Source of the DNA: Acidobacteriota bacterium
GTDB taxonomy: Bacteria > Acidobacteriota > Blastocatellia > Pyrinomonadales > Pyrinomonadaceae
DNA length: 15,216 nucleotides
Reading direction: 5' to 3'
Assembly (NCBI GenBank): GCA_963169175.1
Contig: CAUJFK010000289.1
Location: forward strand, 1 to 15,216
Below, piece by piece: positions 6,257 through 11,960 of the stretch. The first letter of the stretch is position 1, and every line of letters begins with the position of its first letter. The notes below the pieces were generated by a model. The model did no database searches, was not told where the DNA came from, and saw only the letters and a program-made list of their open reading frames with translations. Made by a program: the position numbers and the translations under genes.

Positions 6257-7870
6257 TTATTCTTTCTCGATCGGCGGCGTGACAGCCTTCTCACCGGCAG
6301 ACCCGTTTTGATCGACACCCAACTGGGCCAATATCTCGGGCCAGCTTATGCCGAGTGCCTGGAGTTGTTGGAGAAGATTGAAAATGAGCGTTGGGCCGGT
6401 TTGGGCGAACCGGTTGATGCCGCTCGCGTGCCCATCGCCATTTCCGTTTCCGCCCTGGTCGATCATTACGATCTTGTCGATCTTGCCGAGCGGTTCGGCG
6501 ACGGCCTGGAAAACGGGAGCGGATGATTCGATGATCGCGGGAAGTTTTTCAAGAATTGTCTGCAGCCGCGCGGCGTCGTTAAACTCGCGCCAGGCGGCGG
6601 CTTTTTCTTTGATGGCGGCGGCTTCGGCTAAACCTTGTGCCTCTATCGATTTTGCTTGGGCAAGGCCCGTTGCCTGAAGTTTTTCGGCTTCGGCCAAACC
6701 GACGGCGCGGATCTTTTCGGCCTCGGCTTTTCCTTCGGACTCGACGGCGGACGCCCGGCCCTGGCCTTCGCGTTGAAGTTTTTGTGCCTCGGCCTCGGCG
6801 GTGGCAATCAACGCCTGTTTGCGGCCTTCGGCTTCGAGTATCTGGGCTTCCTGCAAGCCCTGGGCACGAAGCACGGCGGCCTTTCGGTCGGCTTCGGCTT
6901 GTTTTACGACCGTGGCTTCGAGTTCCTTTTCCTTACGAAGGACTTCCTGTTCCTGGACGGCGATCTGCTCCTGAGTCCGCACCTTTTCGACGCGGACCTC
7001 TTCGACCGTCACCTGCTGCTGGGCCTTGGCGTCGGCCAGCGGCCCGGCTTGCATGGATTTTGCCCGCTCCGATTCGATCTCGGCCTGGACCTGGGCCTTT
7101 TGGATCTCGGTTTCGCGGGTTGATTGTGCGATCAGAGCTTCGGTTTCCAATCGGACCTTCTCGCCTTCCTGCAACGCGAGCGAGGCCTTGATCTTGGAAT
7201 CGCGGTTGGCTTCGGCCTGGCCGATCTCGGCGTCGCGTTTTACTTCGGCCGTCCGGCGTTTGCCGAGTGCGTCGAGATAGCCTTCTTCGTCTGAGATCTC
7301 CTGAATGGTCAGGGCGTCCAGCCCAATACCCATTTTTTCGAGATCGCCGGCAGCTTCGGTCGTCAGTTTTTGTGCAAAGCTCTGGCGGTCGTTATTGATC
7401 TCTTCGACCGTCAGGGTTCCGAGAATTGCGCGTAGATGGCCTTCGAGCGTTTGGAAAACAAGCTGATGAAACTGCTGCACCGGCATGCCGAGAAAACGCT
7501 CGGCGGCAGACCTGAGCGATGTGTCGTCGCCCTTTATCTTAACGTTTGCGACGGCTTTTACGCTTACCGGAACGCCTTGAACCGTGTATGCCCGCTGTGT
7601 CGCGAGCGGGACGGTTATCACGTTTAGATCGAGATATTCGACCTTTTCGAGAAACGGAAAAACCAGCGTCGCACCACCGCGAACCAGCCGGTAACCGGCC
7701 ACCGAGCCGTCTGCCAACTTCCGCTTGCGGCCCGAAATGACCGCCGCCTGGTTGGGCGAAACCTTTATATAGTTCCGCGAGATCAGCATCAACGCGATCA
7801 GCACCGCGACGACGATGACGAGGATAATGACCGGGATCAGCAATGCGCCGTAATCAGTTAATATGTCCAC
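6257..7870 (-). CDS. Flotillin-like SPFH/band 7 membrane protein
   Basis: Scaffold protein of membrane microdomains. An N-terminal membrane segment of about 22 residues (LLIPVIILVIVVAVLIALML) is followed by an SPFH domain at about residues 33-220 (SPNQAAVISGRKRK, GGATLVFPFLEKVEYLDLNV, GMPVQQFHQLVFQTLEGHLR, MGIGLDALTIQEISDE). A long Ala/Glu-rich coiled coil (about 220-440) carries repeated AEAEKL/AEAQKL heptads, and a Gly/Asn-rich linker leads to a C-terminal helix LLQQLQALGISWPEILAQLG. The start chosen is GTG at 7870 because GAGG lies 5 bp upstream; a longer frame from TTG at 7885 has no ribosome binding site. The 537 residues are typical. It lies downstream of the NfeD gene as in known NfeD-flotillin pairs, with a repeat hairpin in the gap. 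Confidence 0.92.
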   Translation of the reverse strand: MDILTDYGALLIPVIILVIVVAVLIALMLISRNYIKVSPNQAAVISGRKRKLADGSVAGYRLVRGGATLVFPFLEKVEYLDLNVITVPLATQRAYTVQGVPVSVKAVANVKIKGDDTSLRSAAERFLGMPVQQFHQLVFQTLEGHLRAILGTLTVEEINNDRQSFAQKLTTEAAGDLEKMGIGLDALTIQEISDEEGYLDALGKRRTAEVKRDAEIGQAEANRDSKIKASLALQEGEKVRLETEALIAQSTRETEIQKAQVQAEIESERAKSMQAGPLADAKAQQQVTVEEVRVEKVRTQEQIAVQEQEVLRKEKELEATVVKQAEADRKAAVLRAQGLQEAQILEAEGRKQALIATAEAEAQKLQREGQGRASAVESEGKAEAEKIRAVGLAEAEKLQATGLAQAKSIEAQGLAEAAAIKEKAAAWREFNDAARLQTILEKLPAIIESSAPVFQAVAEPLGKIDKIVMIDQGGNGNGDGHASGINRFAQTGPTLIFNLLQQLQALGISWPEILAQLGVDQNGSAGEKAVTPPIEKE

Positions 7871-7897
7871 AATAACCTCGTTCAAGTGGCGGCGTTC

Positions 7898-7998
7898 TTT
7901 TTGTGAAGTTCCGTGCTGATTCGTGTGTTTTGTGGTTATCGGTTTTAAGAATTAACCACGAAAAGCACGAAAAAAAACCACGAAATTTCACGAAAAAA
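7898..7998. repeat. Gene-free CACGAA-family inverted repeat between nfeD-like and flotillin genes
   Basis: Two arms of about 42-46 bp, 7898-7939 and 7952-7997, are imperfect inverted copies around a 12-base centre (CGGTTTTAAGAA). The right arm reads TTAACCACGAAAAGCACG, then CCACGAAATTTCACGAAA. The left arm is its complement-oriented counterpart (TTCCGTGCTGATTCGTG, TTTTGTGGTTAT). It ends directly at the nfeD-like stop codon (7999-8001). The arms resemble those flanking the GxxExxY pseudogene at 8609 and 9083, so this may be a gene-less derivative. Read through in the nfeD-flotillin transcript it would form a long hairpin. Confidence 0.75.
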
Positions 7999-8559
7999 CT
8001 AGCTCGCCCGATAACCTCTTTCAGTTTCAACCAGTACGGAATCGCCCGCGATGCCGGCGACCGTAACCGTCGTTCCCGCCTTGATCTCTTCGCCGTCTCG
8101 CGACCGAGCGATCTTGTCCACGCGTTCATCGCCGATTCGGGTAGATATTTGCCCGACCTCGCCGGGTTTGATGGTGACGGTTACGTGTGCTGTACGGCCG
8201 ATGAGAGCATCGTCGCTGAACGAACTCGATGCCTGCTGGCCGACAAGAAAACGCCCGAAAAGAGAAACCACAACAGCGAAAACCACGCCGCCCAACAGCC
8301 CCAAAAACGAACTCGCCACCGCCCCAAACCCGATCTGCACGCCGATCGCTCCAAATCCGCCAAAGGCCGTGATAAATACCGCAAGCACACGGCTGTCTAG
8401 AAATCCGAAATCGACGCCCGAATCGACGCCGATGTCAGGTGTTCCGCCAAAAAATTCAAAAAGGTCGCCAACCACCAGCGATATCAAAAGAAAAACAAAA
8501 CCCAGGCCGCCAATGATGACGAATAGAGTAAGAAGATTAAGAGTCGTAAAAATATCCAT
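7999..8559 (-). CDS. NfeD-like membrane protein, flotillin partner
   Basis: The protein is 186 residues. There is an N-terminal membrane segment (about residues 7-30, LLTLFVIIGGLGFVFLLISL), a loop rich in Gly and Asp, and one long or two short membrane segments at about 57-105 (VLAVFITAFGGFGAIGVQIG and GLLGGVVFAVVVSLF). The C-terminal NfeD OB-fold runs from about 115 to 186 (ALIGRTAHVTVTIKPGEVGQ, then GTTVTVAGIAGDSVLVE). This is the short NfeD/YuaF type without the serine protease domain. The family is coupled to flotillins, and the flotillin gene follows on the same strand, supporting a shared membrane role and co-transcription. The gap between them holds a CACGAA hairpin. No clear ribosome binding site is seen before the ATG. 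Confidence 0.88.
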   Translation of the reverse strand: MDIFTTLNLLTLFVIIGGLGFVFLLISLVVGDLFEFFGGTPDIGVDSGVDFGFLDSRVLAVFITAFGGFGAIGVQIGFGAVASSFLGLLGGVVFAVVVSLFGRFLVGQQASSSFSDDALIGRTAHVTVTIKPGEVGQISTRIGDERVDKIARSRDGEEIKAGTTVTVAGIAGDSVLVETERGYRAS

Positions 8560-8608
8560 GGGCTTTTGTTTTCGGCGTTTGGCGACATTCTACAATGAAA
8601 GAGGATAT

Positions 8609-8639
8609 TTAGCCACGAATTGTACGAAGAGCACGAATA
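8609..8639. repeat. Left terminal inverted repeat of second GxxExxY unit (CACGAA family)
   Basis: Reads TTAGCCACGAATTGTACGAA then GAGCACGAATA. Its inverted partner is at 9083-9113. The two arms agree at about 27 of 31 positions: TTAGCCACGAATT and CACGAAT are identical, with differences only in the middle. It sits 6 bp outside the stop codon of the GxxExxY pseudogene. Confidence 0.85.
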
Positions 8640-8645
8640 AGAGTT

Positions 8646-9035
8646 TTATAGAATGAGGCGCTCGTATTCCAGTTTGCGTTTTCCGAAGTTCAAAAGGAGT
8701 GCGAGTCGGAAGTTCGTGGCCTTCAAATAGTTAAGCGTTTGTGTCCTGTGGAAGTCGGTCAACTAGTCTTGAGCCTTTAATTCAAGAATTATGCTGTTTT
8801 CAACTAGAATGTCTGCAATGTAATCGCCGACCACCCGGCCGTGAAACCGAACTTTGATGGGAAATTGCTGCTCTGCATTTATCCCGTTTTCCTCGAAAAG
8901 TACCATTAGAGCGTTTTCATATATTTTTTCGAGAAACCCGTAGCCCAGTTCTGTATGAGCCTGCATCGCCAAGCCTATGATTTCATAAGACAGGTCTTTG
9001 TATAAGATGTTTTCTTCAAAGTTTTTGGTACGAAT
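8646..9035 (-). pseudogene. GxxExxY family gene with in-frame amber stop and no clear start
   Basis: The minus strand reads in one frame, from about 9035: RTKNFEENILYKDLSYEI, then IGLAMQAHTELGYGFLEKIY with the GxxExxY motif GFLEKIY, then VGDYIADILVENSIILELKA. A TAG stops it at 8765-8763, just after the ELKAQD segment. The same frame then continues without any shift for 38 more codons (LTDFHRTQTLNYLKATNF, RLALLLNFGKRKLEYERLIL) to a TAA at 8648-8646. That continuation is the expected family C-terminus, including the core Gln helix, so one nonsense change has split a full-length gene. Upstream, no ATG or GTG occurs in frame back to the stop at 9092; a TTG at 8972 would drop the N-terminal helix. 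It is broken but otherwise little decayed, suggesting recent loss, unless the amber codon is read through. Confidence 0.88.
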
Positions 9036-9082
9036 TACATGAATGTCACTTATGAAAATCGATTTAAGGGTTTTCTCTTCCC

Positions 9083-9113
9083 ATTCGTGTTATTCGTGTA
9101 ATTCGTGGCTAAT
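9083..9113. repeat. Right terminal inverted repeat of second GxxExxY unit (CACGAA family)
   Basis: Reads ATTCGTGTTATTCGTG then TAATTCGTGGCTAAT, the inverted partner of 8609-8639. It ends directly against the stop codon of the M14 peptidase (9114-9116 on the minus strand), so the unit sits between that stop and the nfeD-like gene's upstream region. Confidence 0.85.
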
Positions 9114-11546
9114 CTAATTTGAAATAGCGTTAAACAGTAACGGAAATGTCGCCAATGATTGGCCGCGGTATTGGGGGCGGAAGCCGAAGAGGATTATTTT
9201 CCCTTTGCCCATTGTTACTTCGATAAGCGCGGCTTTTCCGGCGATCTTTTCGGCGCCGAGTGCCCAGCCGGAAAGGAGAATGTCTTTGGGATTGCTCGGA
9301 TAGCGGGCAATGATGCGAATGTCAGAACCCGCTGCGTTAGCGGCGGTCCAGTTCGTTGCACCGGCAGACTGGCTGCCCGCTAACGCAGGCGGTTCTGACT
9401 GCTGGCTGTCGCCAACGATCTCGAACACTGGTGAATTCTCAAACCAGGCTATTGACTGTGCGGGCATGCCTTTGGCTATTGGGTGCGTCAGGTCTAGCTC
9501 AGTTCGCAGGATCGAGCCGGGGATGAAGAAATCTTTGCGCGCCGGGCCGCGGGTGATGTCTTTGATGGGAAGTTTGAACTGCTCGATGGCGAAATCGGAT
9601 GAGCGGTTGAGAAAAACCAGCGTACCGCCCGATTCGACAAACCTCTTCAGATTTTCAACGCCTTCTTTCCCAACACCGCCCGTATATTCATCCGGCATCG
9701 AGCCTTTCGCGTAGCCGTTGAGTATCTGGTTCGGCGATTGGTCGGGGAAGATGATGACGTTAGCTGAATCGCTTTGCTTGTTTCGGATTACATTGTTGCC
9801 AATTGGATCAAGTTTGTGGTCATTTTTCGAGCACGGATAATCTCCCGCCGGTATCATCCATTGAAAGTCGCGAAAAACCCATCGCGTCCAGCCTTCGTCC
9901 ATCGACGGAATTTCGGAATCATATATTCCGTAATGAAATTCTTTCGTGCAATCGCGCACGGGGTCTCCGTAAAGACCTCGTTCGGTATTGTCAAATGACA
10001 TCGTCGTTGGCTTCGATATCGGTTTTACCGTTATATCCATTAGCAACGGCATCGTATGAGCGGTTACATCGTATGGAGAAATTGGATGCCCATCAGAATC
10101 CAAAAGATTCGGGTATGCTTGGCGTTCCAATAGAGCCTTTGCAAACGCACCGTAAGGTTGATCTAGTCGAACGAATATCTGGGTATCTGCCTCTGGATTT
10201 TTTTCTCGTAAGCGGCGAGTTCTAACCCCGGCTCGTTCTAAAATCCCTTGAAGACCGAGAACATTAATCGTTCGGCTCCCCGAAAAAATAAAGCCGCGCA
10301 TTTCACCGGCCTTCCTTGGCCGCACAGCTTCCTTCCCGATCTCATAAAACCGCGAAAGCCAGCGTTCCCGATTATCCGCCGCGTGGTTCAAGAGACTAAA
10401 CGCGGTGGTGGTCATGTAGTTGGTTATGTTGGCGAGTTTCCATTCGCCGCCTTTCCAGACGGGGCCGAATTTATCGGAGGCGACTTTTGCGTCGAAGCCG
10501 CCGGCACCGCCGCGCAGGGTTTCGAATTTGATGTTGACCGGCGTGGCGAGGCGGGCCGAGGCGGTTTCGCTCAATATCCGAACGCCGCCGTGGTAGTGCG
10601 AATAGGCGCGGGCCGGTGTCCAGGCATCGTAGGTCGTGTTTGTCGTAATGCCTTCGAGACCGCGTTTGCGGAGGTCGGCGGCCATCGCGTTGCCGAGTTC
10701 GGTATAGCCTTCGACGATCTGTTTCGGCACGTTCGGCTCGACCGGCTGCATGTAGGGCGGCAGGAAAAGGCGTGCTCCGTTCGATCCCTGCTGATGGATG
10801 TCGTGGACGATCTGCGGATGCCAGACGTTGTGAATTTTATCGACCGTCAACTGCGTTTCGACCTGCGTAAAGGCGTACCAGTCGCGGTTGTTTTCGTGGC
10901 CGACGTATTTATGATATAGCTCCGGCGGATCGGTGCCTTCGTACGGCGTGCCGAGCGTTTTGTCGTACCAATTTTTAACGATATCCACGCCGTCGGGGTT
11001 GAGGCTGGGGACTAGCAGGATGATCGTGTTGTCGAGGATCTTTTTTATTTCGGCGTCATTGCCGGACGCGAGTCTGTGGGCGATGAGCATGGATGAAAGC
11101 GTCGAACCGACCTCGGTAGAGTGGATGCCGCAGGTGATGAGGACGATGGTTTTGCCTTGGGCTATGAGTTGTTTCGCAGCAGCATCGCGAGAAGTGGCAC
11201 CCTCCCTACCAGTCGGGTTTCCGCCTATTGTGCGAGGATCCGCGAGTTTGGCGTTTATCTGTTTATATTTCTCGAGGTTTTTGAGATTCTCCGGCGAGCT
11301 TATTGTTGCGTAAACAAACGGTGCGCTCATTGTCGTTTTGCCGATCTCTTCGAAAATCACGCGGTCGCTCGCCGCGTCGAGTTTCTTAAAATAATCGACA
11401 ATGCTCGCCCAACTCGTCAGCTTCCTGTCATCGCCCGGCGTAAACCCAAGCGTGTCCTTCGGTGCCGGAACCGTTTGAGCGGCGACGACGATCGCCGTAA
11501 CAAAGATCAAAACGCAGAGACGCAGAGACGCGGAGATGTTTTTCAT
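9114..11546 (-). CDS. Secreted M14 family zinc carboxypeptidase-like protein
   Basis: The protein is 810 residues with a Sec signal peptide (MKNISASLRLCVLIFVTAIV, cleavage probably after VVAAQ or nearby). M14 catalytic features from N to C: zinc ligands His142 and Glu145 in CGIHSTEVGS, NPDG at 183-186, substrate-binding NNRDWYA near 219-225, zinc His251 (or His248) in VHDIHQQG, and catalytic Glu327 in RILSETAS. After about residue 560 a second domain (NVIIFPDQSPNQILNGYAKG, VESGGTLVFLNRSS) resembles the GATase-like/ThuA-like fold often fused to large M14 proteins of environmental bacteria. It is probably periplasmic or exported and degrades peptides. Three repeat-family segments are translated in frame: in the signal peptide, at residues 108-117, and at 716-742. 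No good ribosome binding site is seen before the ATG. Confidence 0.92.
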   Translation of the reverse strand: MKNISASLRLCVLIFVTAIVVAAQTVPAPKDTLGFTPGDDRKLTSWASIVDYFKKLDAASDRVIFEEIGKTTMSAPFVYATISSPENLKNLEKYKQINAKLADPRTIGGNPTGREGATSRDAAAKQLIAQGKTIVLITCGIHSTEVGSTLSSMLIAHRLASGNDAEIKKILDNTIILLVPSLNPDGVDIVKNWYDKTLGTPYEGTDPPELYHKYVGHENNRDWYAFTQVETQLTVDKIHNVWHPQIVHDIHQQGSNGARLFLPPYMQPVEPNVPKQIVEGYTELGNAMAADLRKRGLEGITTNTTYDAWTPARAYSHYHGGVRILSETASARLATPVNIKFETLRGGAGGFDAKVASDKFGPVWKGGEWKLANITNYMTTTAFSLLNHAADNRERWLSRFYEIGKEAVRPRKAGEMRGFIFSGSRTINVLGLQGILERAGVRTRRLREKNPEADTQIFVRLDQPYGAFAKALLERQAYPNLLDSDGHPISPYDVTAHTMPLLMDITVKPISKPTTMSFDNTERGLYGDPVRDCTKEFHYGIYDSEIPSMDEGWTRWVFRDFQWMIPAGDYPCSKNDHKLDPIGNNVIRNKQSDSANVIIFPDQSPNQILNGYAKGSMPDEYTGGVGKEGVENLKRFVESGGTLVFLNRSSDFAIEQFKLPIKDITRGPARKDFFIPGSILRTELDLTHPIAKGMPAQSIAWFENSPVFEIVGDSQQSEPPALAGSQSAGATNWTAANAAGSDIRIIARYPSNPKDILLSGWALGAEKIAGKAALIEVTMGKGKIILFGFRPQYRGQSLATFPLLFNAISN
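9321..9399. repeat. Palindromic repeat embedded in frame in the M14 gene (C-terminal part)
   Basis: The arms GTCAGAACCCGCTGCGTTAG (from 9321) and CTAACGCAGGCGGTTCTGAC (to 9399) are inverted copies matching at about 21 of 23 positions, around a centre of about 30 bp. A 5-bp inner pair (CCAGT/ACTGG) extends the fold. On the minus strand it encodes residues 716-742 (SEPPALAGSQSAGATNWTAA and following) without breaking the frame. The peptide is low-complexity and sits between two conserved-looking strands (FEIVGDS and IRIIARYPSNPKD), as expected for an insertion in a surface loop. Confidence 0.8.
11196..11225. repeat. 30-bp repeat embedded in frame in the M14 gene (N-terminal part)
   Basis: Reads GGCACCCTCCCTACCAGT then CGGGTTTCCGCC. 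It differs at only about 4 of 30 positions from the intergenic units at 11570 and 11641, read on the opposite strand (GGCACACTCCCTACCGGT, CGTGTTTCTGCC). On the minus strand it encodes GGNPTGREGA, residues 108-117, just before the zinc-binding HSTE region. Confidence 0.75.
11510..11537. repeat. CGCAGAG-family repeat forming the M14 signal peptide coding region
   Basis: Reads AACGCAGAGACGCAGAGACG then CGGAGATG. It is the CGCAGAG family seen around 3467-4140. On the minus strand it encodes ISASLRLCVL, the hydrophobic part of the signal peptide, starting a few codons after the ATG at 11546. The fit to the family is by the GCAGAG/GCGTCTCTGC period, not by a long exact match. Confidence 0.65.
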
Positions 11547-11569
11547 AATGGCCAGTTTAGTAGAAAGAA

Positions 11570-11743
11570 GGCAGAAACACGACCGGTAGGGAGTGTGCCG
11601 TAACGGCTCCGCAAACTAAAGTATGCGGGACAGGAAAACTGGCAGAAACACGACCGGTACGGAGTTTGCTGCAACGGCTCCGCAAATTAAAGTATGCGGG
11701 ACCGGAGAACTGGCAGACGCACCACCGGTAGGGAGTGTGCCGG
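11570..11743. repeat. 71-bp tandem repeats carrying the 20-bp palindrome
   Basis: Units lie at 11570-11640 and 11641-11711, with a truncated third at 11712-11743. Each begins GGCAGAAACACGACCGGTA or a close variant, continues GGGAGTGTGCCG, then CAACGGCT or TAACGGCT, and then the palindrome CCGCAAACTAAAGTATGCGG (11609-11628) or CCGCAAATTAAAGTATGCGG (11680-11699). Thus the 20-bp palindrome also found at 6169-6253 is here one half of a larger composite unit. Tandem copies differ at roughly 10 positions. Confidence 0.88.
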
Positions 11744-11745
11744 CC

Positions 11746-11780
11746 GATTTTGGATTTTAGATTTTGGATTTTGGATTTGA
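11746..11780. repeat. Heptamer microsatellite (GATTTTG)5
   Basis: Five 7-bp units: GATTTTG, GATTTTA, GATTTTG, GATTTTG, GATTTGA. The tract is strongly AT-rich compared with its surroundings and lies directly after the last 71-bp repeat unit. It could change length by replication slippage. Confidence 0.85.
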
Positions 11781-11811
11781 ATCTTACCCGATCGCTGAGC
11801 CGCGATCTCAG

Positions 11812-11841
11812 GGCACACTCGCTACCGCTTGTGTTTCCGCC
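11812..11841. repeat. Inverted copy of the 30-bp repeat
   Basis: Reads GGCACACTCGCTACCGCT then TGTGTTTCCGCC, the reverse-complement orientation of the start of the 71-bp units, with about 5 mismatches in 30. With the unit at 11570 it frames the stretch 11570-11841 with inverted ends, similar to the layout around the GxxExxY genes but with no gene inside. Confidence 0.75.
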
Positions 11842-11960
11842 TTTTAGAATGTAAATTGCAATGCAGAACTTCCCGTTATGTTCGCATCATAATCGAGTAT
11901 AGACCGCCACTCTTTCCGCTCTCGGCGGGCCGAACTGCACAATTTGGAGGACTTGTTGGG

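Larger units (their letters stand above)
11547..11960. other. 414-bp repeat-filled gap between divergent M14 and OPT genes
   Basis: There is no gene. From left to right it contains two full and one partial 71-bp tandem units, a T-rich heptamer tract, an inverted copy of the 30-bp unit start, and about 120 bp of unique sequence leading to the OPT gene. Both genes read outward from this gap, so their promoters must lie here; I could not find a convincing -35/-10 pair for either. An open frame running from 11829 into the OPT gene is discarded because its first 44 codons overlap repeats and lack family sequence. Confidence 0.7.

Noticed and set aside
7903..8400. Plus-strand open frame over the nfeD-like gene and hairpin
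   Set aside because: Its N-terminus is the translated CACGAA repeat and the rest is antisense to a convincing NfeD protein.
8570..8592. TAGAAT as -10 box of an nfeD promoter, with a -35 in the repeat arm
   Set aside because: The only -35 candidate at 17 bp spacing (TGGCTA) is too weak to support a call.
10248..10919. Long plus-strand open frame (223 codons) antisense to the M14 gene
   Set aside because: It is a shadow of the coding bias of the opposite strand; the M14 protein has clear catalytic motifs there.
11829..11960. 44-codon upstream extension of the OPT gene
   Set aside because: It overlaps the inverted repeat copy, and a strong GGAGG ribosome binding site precedes the ATG at 11961.
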